Of a DNA stretch of 64,000 bases, positions 1-9,600 are shown one piece after another (position 1 is the stretch's first letter; every line of letters begins with the position of its first letter). Both the position numbers and the translations under genes were made by a program. The stretch is from positions 806,001 to 870,000 of the forward strand of contig CAVWXT010000001.1 in assembly GCA_963759115.1 (NCBI GenBank). Direction: 5' to 3'. The DNA is from CAVWXT01 sp963759115 (GTDB lineage: Bacteria > Planctomycetota > Planctomycetia > Pirellulales > Thermoguttaceae). The notes below the pieces were generated by a model. That model was given only the letters and a program-made list of their open reading frames with translations. It searched no databases and was not told where the DNA came from.

Positions 1-1
1 C

Positions 2-3000
2 CCCGTCATGATGCCGCAAACCAATAAGACTCTCGAATTCCACGTCAACGTCGACGGCGTCGACCAAGTGATGGACTTTCAGTTGTTCGACAATCTGGCG
101 CCGAACACGACGGGGGCGATCGAGACGCTGGTTCAACAGGGGTTCTACGACGGCCTACAAATCTATCGCAACCAATCCAACTTCGTGATCCAGGGCGGCA
201 ACGACCCGCCCACGGGCCCGATCAACACCACCACTCCGACCCCATCGTTCGCCGAGGAGTTCAATCCTAATCTCCAATACGATACGGCCGGTATCCTGGC
301 CATGGCCCGGCAAGGGCGCCGAGCACCAGTTCGACGGAGTTCTTTATCACTTTGGGGCCTACGCGGTCCCTCGACTACAACTATACGATGTTCGGCATTC
401 AGACCGCGGGAACGGCCACGCGCGATGCGATTGCAGCCGAGCCGAGCGAAACCTCAAGCGGATTTGGTTATCTGATCACCCCCCTGACGATCACCTCGGC
501 CTCGATCATCACGGACACACAGAACGGCGTGCTACAACTCAGCGCGCCCACGGGAGTCACGGGCACGGTCACGGTCACGGTGACCGCCAGCGATGGGACC
601 AACGCGCCTGTGACGCAGACGTTCACCGTTAACATTCAGCCCGACACGGCGGGCAACCCCGCGAACCCTTTTGCGGCGGTGATTCCGGCTGCGCCAAGTA
701 GCGTCACCCTTGTGCCTCCCGCCGGATCCACCAACGACATCACCAACTTCGACAACTCCAGCCAGAGCAAGGAACTACAGTTCACGGTCAGCGGCGTCGC
801 AGGCGGCAACAAGGTGGAGATCCTTGCCGACGGCAACCCAATCGGCCAGGCAATCGTGGCCAGCGGCGCTACGACCGTCGATGTTACGACCGATGGTTCC
901 ACGGCATTGGCCGACGGTCCCCATGCGATAACAGCCATCCAGATCGCGCTGAACCAGACGGTAAGCGTCACCGAGAGCGGTGGCACGACGCCCACCAGTC
1001 AGACGGCTGACGTGCCGAGCCTCGATGCTTCGTCGGCCGTACAGCTCACGGTTGACACGGTGCCGCCGCAATTCAACTTCACGCAGGTCACGGCCGCCGT
1101 GGTCGGGGTCCCTTATACTTGTCAGGTGACGACCACGGATTCCGCCGGCCAAGTGACCTACGGGTTGACTCAAGAGCCGACGGGGATGTCCATCGATTCG
1201 ACGACGGGGGTAATTAGCTGGACGCCAACTTCGGGCCAGACGCCCACTCAACAGATTACCGTCGAGGCCACCGATCTGGCCGGCAACACCGTACAGCAGC
1301 AGTTCACCATCAACGTCCTGGCGACCAATAGCGCCCCGGTGCTCGCCTCGGCCAGCCCCTTGATGGGAACCACGGACGAGGATACGACCACCACGATCGG
1401 CCTGGCAAGTTTCCTCGGGTCGACGATTAGCGACCCGGACACGGGAGCCGTGATCGGTGGCATTGCCGTGACCGGCACGACGGGCAACGGAACCTGGCAG
1501 TACTCGCTCGACAACGGCACGACGTTCACTGCGGTTGGCACGCTGTCGGGGACCACGGCGCTATTGTTGCCCAACAACGCCGAACTGCGTTACATCCCGG
1601 ACGGCAAGAACGGCGAGACGGCCAGCATTACCTACCGTGCCTGGGACACGACCGGCGGCGCCAGCGGAATCACGGTCGACTTGGCTCAAGCGGGCCTGGT
1701 CGGCGGCGCCGGGCCGTACAGCACCGACGATCGATACGGCCTCACTCACCGTGACCAGCGTCAATGACGCACCGGTGCTCACGCCGGCCAACCCCTCGCT
1801 GGGCACGATCACGTCTAACGCCTCTGTGACTACGGTCAGCTTGGCGACGTTCATCAACAACGGCTCCGGCACCACCGTCATTACCGACGTCGACACGGGA
1901 GCCGTGATCGGCGGCATTGCCGTGACCGGCACGACGGGCAACGGGACCTGGGAGTATTCCCTCGACGGCACTACGTTTACGGCCGTCGGCACGGTAGCGG
2001 GCAACTCGGCCCTGCTGCTGCCGAGTAATGCCATATTGCGTTACACGCCGGCCACCGCAGACACCGCAACGGCGACGATCACCTATCGGGCATGGGACAC
2101 GACGTCCGGGCAGAGCCAAACCAAGGTCGACACCACCACCAATCGCGGCACCACCGCCTTTAGCGCGGCGACCGATACCGCCACCCTCACCGTCGCCAGC
2201 GGCAGTCTCTCCGGCGTCGTTTACCTCGATTCCAACAACGACGGGCAGAAGGCCGATTCGGAGCCGGGGCTTGCCGGGATAACCGTCCGGCTCTACAGCC
2301 AGACAAACGGCGGAAGCTGGACCGAGGTCGCCGGAGTATCGCCGGTTCAGACCGATGCGTCCGGGGCGTACAGCTTCCAGAGCCTTGTCGCGGGAACGTA
2401 CCAAATCCAGGTCGTCCCCTCGTCGAAGCTGCAGGTCGGCCAGAGCACGCAACAGCTTCAATTGGGCGGGGGCGAAAGCGATAGCGGCTATGATTTCGCC
2501 GTCCTGGGCCTCCAGCCGTCTTTGGTTTCCTTGCGGCTGTTCCTCGCTTCATCCCCGCCGATGTCGCAGGTCATTCGGAACATGCACGATGCCCCCACGG
2601 TCAATCTGAGCGGGACGCGGCGGCAACGTACGTTACGGGAGCCGGAGCGGTGGCCGTCAGTTCTTCCTCGGCCACGATTTCCAGCCCGGACAGTCCCACC
2701 TTGACCTCCATGACCGTCAGCATCCAGAATCCCCTGGATGGAAGCTCCGAACAGTTGCAGGCCGTCACCTCCGGCACGTCGCTTACGTCGGCCTATGCCA
2801 ACGGTGTTCTCACGGTGTCGGGAGTGGCCGACGTGTCCACGTACCAGTCGGTACTGCAAAGTATTACGTACAGCGACACGGCAGTGCCTTCCGCCGCCGC
2901 AGACCGCACGATCTCCGTTGTGGTTAACGACGGCACCGCTGCCAGCGCCGCAGTTACCACGACCTTGACGGTCGCACCGTCCCCCACCGCCATCACCAGC

Positions 3001-4422
3001 ATCGCCAGTTCGGCGAACCCATCGACCTACGGGGCGCCCGTGACCTTCACGGCCACGGTGACTGCCTCGTCCGGCAGCGTCACGCCCACCGGCAGCGTCA
3101 CCTTCATGGACGGCAGCACCACGCTGGGCACCGGGACCTTGACCAGCGGCACGGCAACCTTTGCCACTTCGGCGCTCACCGTGGGCGACCACAGCATCAC
3201 GGCGGTGTACGGCGGCGACACCAATTTCATCACCAGCACCTCGAGTGCCGTAACCCAGACCGTTGGGCAGGCCGCCACCACGGCCAGCGTTGTCAGTTCG
3301 GAGAATCCCTCGACTTACGGCGATTCCGTGACCTTCACGGCCACGGTGACTGCCTCGTCCGGCAGCGGCACGCCCACGGGCACCGTCACCTTCATGGATG
3401 GCGTCACCACGCTGGGCACCGGGACGTTGACCAGCGGCACGGCAACCTTTGCCACCTCGGCGCTCACCGTGGGCGACCACAGCATCACGGCGGTGTACGG
3501 CGGCGACACCAATTTCATCACCAGCACCTCGAGTGCCGTAACCCAGACGGTTGGGCAAGCCGCCACCACGGCCACCGTTGCTAGCTCGGCGAATCCCTCG
3601 ACTTACGGCGATTCCGTGACCTTCACGGCCACGGTAACTGCCTCGTCGGGCAGCGGCACGCCCACCGGCACCGTCACCTTCATGGACGGCGACACCACGC
3701 TGGGCACGGGGACCTTGACTGGCGGCACGGCAACCTTTGCCACCGCGGCGCTCACTGTGGGCGACCACAGCATCACGGCAGTGTACGGCGGCGACACCAA
3801 TTTCACCACCAGCACCTCGAGTGCCGTAACCCAGACCGTTGGGCAGGCCGCCACCACGGCCAGCGTTGTCAGTTCGGAGAATCCCTCGACCTTCGGAGAC
3901 TCCGTGACCTTCACGGCCACGGTGACTGCCTCGTCCGGCAGCGGCACGCCCACCGGCGACGTCACCTTCATGGATGGCGTCACCACGCTGGGCACGGGGA
4001 CCCTCACCGACGGCACGGCAAGCTTTGCCACCGCGGCGCTCATTGCCGGCGACCACAGCATCACGGCGGTGTACGGCGGCGACACCAATTTCATCACCAG
4101 CACCTCGAGTGCCGTAACCCAGACCGTTGGGCAGGCCGCCACCACGGCCAGCGTTGTCAGTTCGGCGAATCCCTCGACCTTCGGAGACTCCGTGACCTTC
4201 ACGGCCACGGTGACTGCCTCGTCCGGCAGCGGCACGCCCACCGGTACCGTCACCTTCATGGATGGCGTCACCACGCTGGGCACGGGGACCTTGACCGGTG
4301 GCACGGCGACCTTTGCCACTTCGGCGCTCACAGTGGGCGACCACAGCATCACGGCGGTGTACGGCGGCGACACCGATTTCCTCAGCAGCATCTCGGACCC
4401 CTTGACCCAGACCGTCGCGTAG
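2..4422 (+). CDS. Cyclophilin-type peptidyl-prolyl isomerase fused to Ig-like surface protein (5' partial, frameshifted)
   Basis: The frame is open at the left edge, so the start lies upstream. Residues from about nt 30 to 420 form a cyclophilin domain (FYDGLQIYR, VIQGGN, and after repair MARQGASTSSTEFFITLG). Two cadherin-like domains sharing GGIAVTGTTGNGTW follow (about 1330-2200), then an SdrD-B-like domain (about 2206-2500), then five 96-residue Ig-like repeats, ending at TAG 4420-4422. Frame changes lie near 312-319 (two extra bases restore the cyclophilin motif), about 1722 (one extra base) and about 2610. Expected to be exported and to act at the cell surface, with the isomerase domain folding or presenting the repeats; that role is inference. 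No neighbour is clearly co-transcribed. Confidence 0.7.
3004..4422 (+). repeat. Five tandem 288-bp coding repeats (Ig-like domains)
   Basis: Units begin at 3004, 3292, 3580, 3868 and 4156 with an exact 288-bp (96-codon) period; the last is slightly short because the gene stops. Each encodes one bacterial Ig-like domain with the conserved cores SVTFMDG and HSITAVYGGDT. Near-identity at the DNA level suggests recent duplication or gene conversion, and makes the copy number liable to assembly collapse. Confidence 0.92.
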
Positions 4423-4796
4423 GCCATCCACCGGCATCGCCGCCCCCTGCGATGCTTGATCGGACGAATCCGACGGGTGGTGACTTCGAGGCCGAGTTGC
4501 CGCATTCCTACCCGCCCGGATGTGAGGCGGCAAGATTGGGCATCTCTTGCCCGTTCCTTGCCCTGATCTGAGCAGACACATGGCTGTCGGCCGCCCCTTC
4601 CAGTTGTCCCTCGGGCTTCAACCGCCACCTTCATTAGACTAGGCAAGGCAGGGACTCTGCGTTGACAGTTCTGGTTTTGCAGAGATTCCTGATAAGGGAA
4701 TCTTTAACGGCTAGGCTGGCGGCAACCCGATAAGGCTTCCAAGTTGTCTGGGCGGATTCCATACCAGTGCCCGGGGATGAAAGAAGCTCAAGTACC
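4423..4796. other. Intergenic region with a possible terminator hairpin
   Basis: 374 bp with no convincing gene. A 7-bp stem AGATTCC/GGAATCT (4683-4689 with 4697-4703, 7-nt loop) is followed by TTTAA and could end transcription of the preceding gene, although it lies 260 bp downstream. No strong Shine-Dalgarno sequence precedes the next gene. Confidence 0.3.
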
Positions 4797-6248
4797 ATGA
4801 ACTGGAAATGTGGCTATCCCATGTCGGCGACCCGGCGTACTTCGGCTTATCGGCCAGCGGGGATCTTCACTTCTCCGACATTGCCAGGCAACCGCCGCGG
4901 TTGGCGGTCGTTCGGGCCGATCGCGGCGATCGCCGTGTTGGCGGCGACAATCTGGCTTTTCGGCTCGGTGCAAGCCGAGGCGCAGACCCCTCCCTGGCAG
5001 CAACCGCCAACCTCCGAGGCGTTCCACGCCTGGGCATCTCAGTCTGATCCCGCGGGAGCGACGAACTGCGCGGAGCCCGCAGGCCGCATGCAGGGCGACA
5101 CGTGCGGGTCGGATGGCCCATCCGGCGCCTGCAATGACGCAGGTTGCACGGGCGATCCGATCTTCGGTCCCTGCTGGGGTTTTTGTCTGCCGCACGACGA
5201 TTGGGTCCGTGCCGAGGCGTTGTTGTGGTGGACCAAGGGCGGAAGGATTCCTCCCCTGTTGACCACCAGTCCGGACGGCACGCCCCAAGCCCAGGCCGGC
5301 GTTCTCGACCAGCCCGGCACGGTCATCCTCCTGGGGAACCAAGAACTCAACGGCGGCTTTCGTGCCGGCGGGCGCATTTCGTTCGGAACCTGGTTGGACG
5401 AGTCCGACAATTGCGGCATCGAGTTCAGTTATCTCGGCCTCGGCCAGAGCGCCGATCGGTTCACGATAGCCAGCGATGGGAGTCCCATTCTGGCTCGGCC
5501 CTTCTTCAATGCCGGCGTCTACGATGTCAACACGAACCCCGGTGGCGGCTCCCAAGATTCCCGCCTCATTGCCTTTCCCGATCTGGTGCAGGGGACGTTC
5601 TCCTCGACGCTGACCAGCGACTTTCAGGTTGCCGAAGTCCTTGTGCGGCGGGCGATCGCCCGAGCCCCCGGCTACCGGGTGGAATTGCTGGGCGGCTACC
5701 GCTTTCAACAGTTGACCGAGAACCTGGACATAAACGACTCGAGCAGCACTGCGGCGCCCGGTTCGACGATTCAGATCGCCGACCGGTTCCACGCGAAGAA
5801 CGACTTCAACGGCGTTGAACTGGGCACTGCGATCGAGCGGCGCGAAGGCCGTTGGTCGTTGGAGAGCAATCTGAAGCTGGCGCTGGGCAACACGCGTTCG
5901 CGCATCGACATCGCCGGCTCGACCACCACTGCCGCAGGCACCTCGCCGGGAGGTCTGCTGGCCCTGCCGAGCAACATGGGCGTACACAACGCCGACCAGT
6001 TCTCCGTGATTCCCGAGCTGGGCGTGACGTTCGGATACGATTTGACGTGTCACCTCCGCGCGACGGCTGGCTACACGTTCATCTATTGGAGCAACGTGTC
6101 GCGGCCCGGCGACCAGATCGATCTGAACGTCAGCCCGGCCCAGTTCCCCGGACCAGGACAGACAACCGCCACGAGGCCCGCCTTCACGCAGCACACTTCC
6201 GACTTCTGGGCCCAGGGGTTCAACGTCGGGCTGGACTACCGGTTCTGA
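4797..6248 (+). CDS. BBP7-family outer-membrane beta-barrel protein
   Basis: 483 residues from ATG 4797; an in-frame GTG at 4767 would add ten residues and neither start has a good ribosome site. A hydrophobic segment (IAAIAVLAATIWLFG) followed by AEA-QTPPW looks like a signal peptide after a long basic N-region. The mature part begins with a Cys-rich segment, then WVRAEALLWWTKGGRIPPL and many alternating beta segments, and ends in YRF with C-terminal Phe, as is usual for outer-membrane barrels. BBP7 is a porin-like family expanded in planctomycetes; the cargo is unknown. Single intact frame. Confidence 0.82.
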   Translation: MNWKCGYPMSATRRTSAYRPAGIFTSPTLPGNRRGWRSFGPIAAIAVLAATIWLFGSVQAEAQTPPWQQPPTSEAFHAWASQSDPAGATNCAEPAGRMQGDTCGSDGPSGACNDAGCTGDPIFGPCWGFCLPHDDWVRAEALLWWTKGGRIPPLLTTSPDGTPQAQAGVLDQPGTVILLGNQELNGGFRAGGRISFGTWLDESDNCGIEFSYLGLGQSADRFTIASDGSPILARPFFNAGVYDVNTNPGGGSQDSRLIAFPDLVQGTFSSTLTSDFQVAEVLVRRAIARAPGYRVELLGGYRFQQLTENLDINDSSSTAAPGSTIQIADRFHAKNDFNGVELGTAIERREGRWSLESNLKLALGNTRSRIDIAGSTTTAAGTSPGGLLALPSNMGVHNADQFSVIPELGVTFGYDLTCHLRATAGYTFIYWSNVSRPGDQIDLNVSPAQFPGPGQTTATRPAFTQHTSDFWAQGFNVGLDYRF

Positions 6249-6257
6249 GACCGTGTT

Positions 6258-7175
6258 CTAATACCCCGGCGGGCGTTGCCGATTGGCGGGCGGCGGCTCA
6301 CGGCGGATGGCTACCGGGGCTGCGGGCGGCTGGAAGTTGGCCAGGTCCACCAGCGGCGCGTCCGGGTAGCTTGGCATTGTCCACAACGCCGTCGCTTCGC
6401 CCGACAACCGGTTGATCTGCACGTTGCCCAGGTCGATCCGCATTTCCAGTTGGGCCGGCGGACAGAAGATCTGGACCGCCGTCGGCATGACCAGGTTGCT
6501 CGCCGGGTCGCGGCGATGTCCGCTGGCCACCGACCGGGCCAGCAACTGGCGGTGGGCGTCGTAGAGCCGCTGCTCCAGGATATAGCCCTGCGAGCCGTCG
6601 AGGAACGTCACCTTAGTCACCGGCCCGTCCGGCGTGTTGCGGATGGTATCGATCCGCAGCTTGTCGTTGGGCAGGCACGTGAGTTGGTGGGGCAGCGCCG
6701 GATCGAACTCCGCCACTCCCAGCGCCTCGATCAACCAGGCCGGCTCGAAGGGCGTCATCTGCCGCGCCGGGCTGGCGGCGAACTGGTCGTGGCGGCAATA
6801 GTACAGGGCCGGCGGCTGGTTCCGCTTCACGTAGAACCAGAAGAGGTCGTCGTTGCTGCCGAGGTCGAGTTCCGTGCTGCCCAACACGCCCAATTCGGCG
6901 CGGAGGCGGAACCGCTGAGGCCGCTGAAAGGCCACGCTGGCCCTCAGGGCGGGAAAGCCCCGGCCGCTGATCGAGGCCTGGTTCGTCGAGAACGACTGAA
7001 TCTGCGAGTTGTTCTGATTGACCGCCGCGATGACCTGCTCCAGCGTGGGCGAAGGCGGCAAGATCCGCGGCAGGGGATTCGTGTATTGCTGGACCATCTG
7101 CGGGCAACTGGCGCCGCTCAGGCCCAGCAACCCCGTGCAAATCAGCAACAGCCAGCGGCGTTGGTAGCGAGTCAT
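6258..7175 (-). CDS. Putative lipoprotein, LolA/LolB-like fold possible
   Basis: 305 residues. The N-terminus (RRWLLLICTGLLGLSGASC) is a signal peptide ending in a lipobox-like LSGASC, so Cys 24 may be lipidated. The body has repeated beta-strand patterns (FRLRAELGVLGSTELDLG; KVTFLDGSQGYILEQRLYD) reminiscent of outer-membrane lipoprotein-sorting or LppX-type proteins; I do not see a definitive family motif. The C-terminus is Pro/Arg-rich. It is convergent with the barrel gene (10-bp gap), and the next minus-strand gene lies just upstream, so a two-gene unit is possible. Confidence 0.6.
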   Translation of the reverse strand: MTRYQRRWLLLICTGLLGLSGASCPQMVQQYTNPLPRILPPSPTLEQVIAAVNQNNSQIQSFSTNQASISGRGFPALRASVAFQRPQRFRLRAELGVLGSTELDLGSNDDLFWFYVKRNQPPALYYCRHDQFAASPARQMTPFEPAWLIEALGVAEFDPALPHQLTCLPNDKLRIDTIRNTPDGPVTKVTFLDGSQGYILEQRLYDAHRQLLARSVASGHRRDPASNLVMPTAVQIFCPPAQLEMRIDLGNVQINRLSGEATALWTMPSYPDAPLVDLANFQPPAAPVAIRREPPPANRQRPPGY

Positions 7176-7206
7176 TGAGACGTGCGAGGTTAGTGGTCAG
7201 TGTTCA

Positions 7207-7770
7207 TCACTGCAACAGGGCCGCCAACTCCTCCTGAATTCGCTCGACCCGCGGCGCGGCGGGCGTGACCACGGGAACCTGATACGTGGCCTCGCGGCGG
7301 GGACAATACACCGCCAGCAGTTCGCGGCCCTGCGGATCGCGCATCTCCTCTTCCAGCCGGAACACGCGGCGGCGGACCAGCAGGAGCGTCAGTACATAAC
7401 GCATGTCCTGCTTGTCGAGTTGGTCGGCCAGCTCGTCCCAGAACTGGAGCATCACGTCGTTGGGGGCCCAATGTTTGCGGGCCGTGGTCTGATCGGGGAC
7501 TTGTGATTTCCACCAGCCCACGGCCTTCGGCGGCGGACCCGGCCAGGCCTCGGCGGCGTAATCGTAGCGTTTCAACTCGGCCCCTTCGGCCACCAGCACC
7601 GAATAGTAGGTCTCACCCCGCGCAACTCCCGCCCGGTGGCCGTGCAATGTCGTGTGCTTCGCTGAACTTCGTAGTCCATAGCCGCCCAGGGCGATCGCCA
7701 AGACGCGAATCGAGTGCCAGAATGGAAGACGGAGGCGGCGAAGGGTACTCGAAATAGGCGAACGACGCAA
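7207..7770 (-). CDS. Conserved planctomycete small protein (function unknown)
   Basis: The conserved part starts around GETYYSVLVAEGAELKRYDY and continues through AVGWWKS, KHWAPNDVMLQFWDELA, DMRYVLTLLLVRRRVFRLEEE and a basic C-terminus. I recall this as a family of about 150 residues frequent in planctomycetes, usually with an N-terminal Cys motif that is not visible here; the true start is therefore unclear and the first 50 residues of the longest frame are doubtful. It lies directly upstream of the lipoprotein gene on the same strand. No enzymatic motif seen. Confidence 0.55.
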   Translation of the reverse strand: MRRSPISSTLRRLRLPFWHSIRVLAIALGGYGLRSSAKHTTLHGHRAGVARGETYYSVLVAEGAELKRYDYAAEAWPGPPPKAVGWWKSQVPDQTTARKHWAPNDVMLQFWDELADQLDKQDMRYVLTLLLVRRRVFRLEEEMRDPQGRELLAVYCPRREATYQVPVVTPAAPRVERIQEELAALLQ

Positions 7771-7858
7771 GACACAAGGGGTGGATTCGTGCGGTGCCTA
7801 ACAGGACAAAACCACTTGACAGAGGGGTAGTCAGTCTGCTATGCTTGGAAACTGAAAT

Positions 7859-7950
7859 GGAATGCGTAGGAGTCGAACCTCACCGGCGCTAGCCGGGCCC
7901 TACGGCGGATTACAAGTCCGCTACGCCGACCAAGACGTGGGACGCATTCC
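7859..7950 (-). tRNA. Atypical tRNA-like gene, anticodon TGU-type (UGU), 9/3 acceptor/T arrangement, long variable arm
   Basis: Read on the minus strand (7950 to 7859). A perfect 9-bp terminal stem joins GGAATGCGT (7950-7942) to ACGCATTCC (7867-7859). The anticodon stem GCGGA/TCCGC encloses loop CTTGTAA (anticodon TGT, reads ACA, threonine). The D-arm can fold as ACGTC/GGCGT (5 bp) around TTGGTC. A 5-bp variable stem CCGGC/GCCGG has loop TAGC. The T-loop TTCGACT sits on AGG/CCT, only 3 bp, so acceptor plus T stem is 9+3 rather than 7+5. A normal 7/5 reading needs a bulged G in the T stem (GTgAGG/CCTAC). Discriminator is A; CCA is not encoded. This resembles the published 8/4 and 9/3 allo-tRNAs. 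It could be a decayed tRNA or be affected by a sequencing insertion. Confidence 0.6.
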
Positions 7951-7975
7951 TGATCCTGTAGAAGGTCGCCTTGCC

Positions 7976-8011
7976 CCGGCGGGGCTCTGGATTGCACCCC
8001 GAGCCCGCCGG
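7976..8011. repeat. Long imperfect hairpin beside the tRNA-like gene
   Basis: CCGGCGGGGCTC (7976-7987) pairs with GAGCCCGCCGG (8001-8011) with one unpaired base; the loop is 13 nt. It lies between the tRNA-like gene and the 8074-8580 gene, both on the minus strand. No U-tract follows on the minus strand, so a terminator role is doubtful. Confidence 0.5.
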
Positions 8012-8073
8012 GACTGGCCTTTTCCGCCCCGCCCTACGGCGACCACATCAGACGGGGCTCGCTACCCTCCTCA

Positions 8074-8580
8074 TCACTCACCTCCCTCAAGCCTTCTTGC
8101 AATTAAGTTCTCTCCCTGTGTAGAAATCTTCCACGAACCACGCGCGACGTTTTCGACATACCCGTACTTTCGTTGGGCATCGAATAGGGCAACCGGCATT
8201 TGAGACGGCTTTTGAAAGCCGCACATCGTAAACCATCCATCCATCTCTTTGGGGGAGAACGATTGCTTGCCTTCGATCTTGTTCACATAGTAAGCGATTG
8301 TCGCAATCCGTTCCGAAGCGTTGTTGAGAGACAGCTCCCGAGCAAACTGTCGAAGTGTCATCTTCGATGGATCTACCAGTAATTTGGCATCGCCCTGAGA
8401 ATCTCGTGATTCAGTCACCGGCAGCGCGGCCATTTCACGAGCCGTGACATGAGACGTGATGATTTGGATTTGGCTAATGTTTGGAGCTAGGTTGCGGGCC
8501 GTCTCTAGGACTTTAAGCAATTCCGGCGCGTCTCCCTCAATCGCCACGCGCCCCGCTGAAATGTCGAATACAACCTTCAT
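8074..8580 (-). CDS. Hypothetical protein with possible C-terminal winged helix
   Basis: 168 residues from ATG 8580, chosen because GGAGG lies about 6 nt upstream; a longer frame reaches 8643 without a ribosome site. The N-terminal half (MKVVFDISAGRVAIEGDAPE) looks like a small alpha/beta domain. The C-terminal half (RQFARELSLNNASERIATIA through KYGYVENVARGSWKIS) has the spacing of a helix-turn-helix plus wing, suggesting DNA binding. Family not recognised. Base composition is visibly more AT-rich than the window average, as for the next two genes, which suggests acquisition. Divergent from 8770. Confidence 0.5.
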   Translation of the reverse strand: MKVVFDISAGRVAIEGDAPELLKVLETARNLAPNISQIQIITSHVTAREMAALPVTESRDSQGDAKLLVDPSKMTLRQFARELSLNNASERIATIAYYVNKIEGKQSFSPKEMDGWFTMCGFQKPSQMPVALFDAQRKYGYVENVARGSWKISTQGENLIARRLEGGE

Positions 8581-8769
8581 GTTCCACCTCCAATTGCCCC
8601 TTGACCTAGAAACATAGTATAATGTTTCCGATGTGTCAGTCAAGTGGATAACCGGAATGTTCCGAACAATCCCAGCGGAAAAAACCGGTTTGTCGGGCTT
8701 GACAAAGTCAACATAACTCTATTGACTCTCCGAAGATAAGTAACCTACTTTACCTTTAGGGGGCCCGCG

Positions 8770-9153
8770 ATGGCTCGTTGGCTGCTGACTTTCCGAGCGA
8801 TTGATCCGAACAATCCTACAGGACGCTGGAACGTCGGCATTCCAAAGCGACTGTATGAATACCAGCAGAACCACGGGCACGAGAAAGCCATTGCTCGTAT
8901 TGTGCTGGTAGATGAAGTCCTAAAGGAAGGCACCGTAAGAGTTTACCGGGGGTGGGCACGCTTGGGAAAGGAGGATTGCTACGTCTACGAAGGCTATCCA
9001 GGCGTAGACTACAAGAGCATGTCTATCACTACTCCGGCACCAAAAGACATGGCGTTTCTCGTCTTTGTCCTGCCAGACGGGACAATAGACGATTGGACGT
9101 GGCGTCCGCTAGAAAAGAACGGAGAAACATCTGCCCGAAGGCATCAAAGGTGA
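8770..9153 (+). CDS. Hypothetical protein, first gene of a two-gene unit
   Basis: 127 residues, no recognised domain. It opens MARWLLTFRAIDP and contains AIARIVLVDEVLKEGTVRVY and a Trp-rich C-terminus (DDWTWRPL). No signal peptide or membrane segment. It ends 6 bp before the next gene, so the two are probably co-transcribed. The 189-bp divergent gap 8581-8769 is AT-rich and probably holds promoters for both directions. AT-richer than its surroundings. Confidence 0.5.
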   Translation: MARWLLTFRAIDPNNPTGRWNVGIPKRLYEYQQNHGHEKAIARIVLVDEVLKEGTVRVYRGWARLGKEDCYVYEGYPGVDYKSMSITTPAPKDMAFLVFVLPDGTIDDWTWRPLEKNGETSARRHQR

Positions 9154-9159
9154 ACTGGT

Positions 9160-9540
9160 ATGGTCGAAGAATCCGAGTTGATCAAATTCCTGAAAAAACA
9201 TGCTCCGGCTAGGAAGTTTGTTCCCTACTGCTATCTAAACAAGGCTTCCAATGCTCTGACGGTCTACTTTGAGGGTGACGCCGACTTCTCGGAAAGACTG
9301 TGCGACCACGTTACGCTTTACCGATCGCTTGAAACAAACGAAATTGTCGGCTGTCGCATAAAGGGGATCGCCGCTATCTTGGATGACTTGCCCAATTACA
9401 TTCGCGTAAAAGACGGGCCAGTCGAGTTGGCTGTAGTATTTCTGGCATTTCGCGGTTGCGTTCAGGAAGATGCTCGCGCATTGAACGATTTGGCTCGCGC
9501 CGCAACCGAGCATCAAATGGTCCTGAGAACCTCGGCGTAA
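9160..9540 (+). CDS. Hypothetical protein, second gene of the unit
   Basis: 126 residues, family not recognised. ATG 9160 follows the upstream stop by 6 bp with AAGGTG as a ribosome site. The protein (MVEESELIKFLKKHAPARKF... DLPNYIRVKDGPVELAVVFL) appears soluble and mixed alpha/beta. Pairing of two small proteins next to a putative DNA-binding protein in AT-rich DNA resembles toxin-antitoxin or defence accessory modules, but no diagnostic motif supports that. Confidence 0.48.
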   Translation: MVEESELIKFLKKHAPARKFVPYCYLNKASNALTVYFEGDADFSERLCDHVTLYRSLETNEIVGCRIKGIAAILDDLPNYIRVKDGPVELAVVFLAFRGCVQEDARALNDLARAATEHQMVLRTSA

Positions 9541-9600
9541 AGAGATTACAGCCGCATTGCGCTAGACTGCCGAAAAATCCCACCTGACCGCTCAAGCAAT

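Noticed and set aside
3004..4422. Regular 288-bp repeats considered as a CRISPR-like or satellite array
   Set aside because: Repeats are contiguous, in frame and encode protein domains; there are no unique spacers.
2488..4581. Very long open frame on the minus strand across the Ig-like repeats, encoding a Gly/Arg/His-rich protein
   Set aside because: It is an antisense shadow of the low-complexity, GC-rich repeats; its own repeats have the same 288-bp period and no ribosome site or known domain is present.
4788..6194. 1.4-kb minus-strand frame opposite the BBP7 gene
   Set aside because: Composition is that of an antisense frame (Arg/Gly/Ala rich), while the plus strand has a signal peptide and a barrel ending in Phe.
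7859..7950. Ordinary tRNA-Tyr, since the stem GCGGA/TCCGC followed by CGT and the long variable arm resemble it
   Set aside because: The seven-base loop CTTGTAA places TGT, not GTA, in the anticodon, and the T stem does not form five pairs without a bulge.
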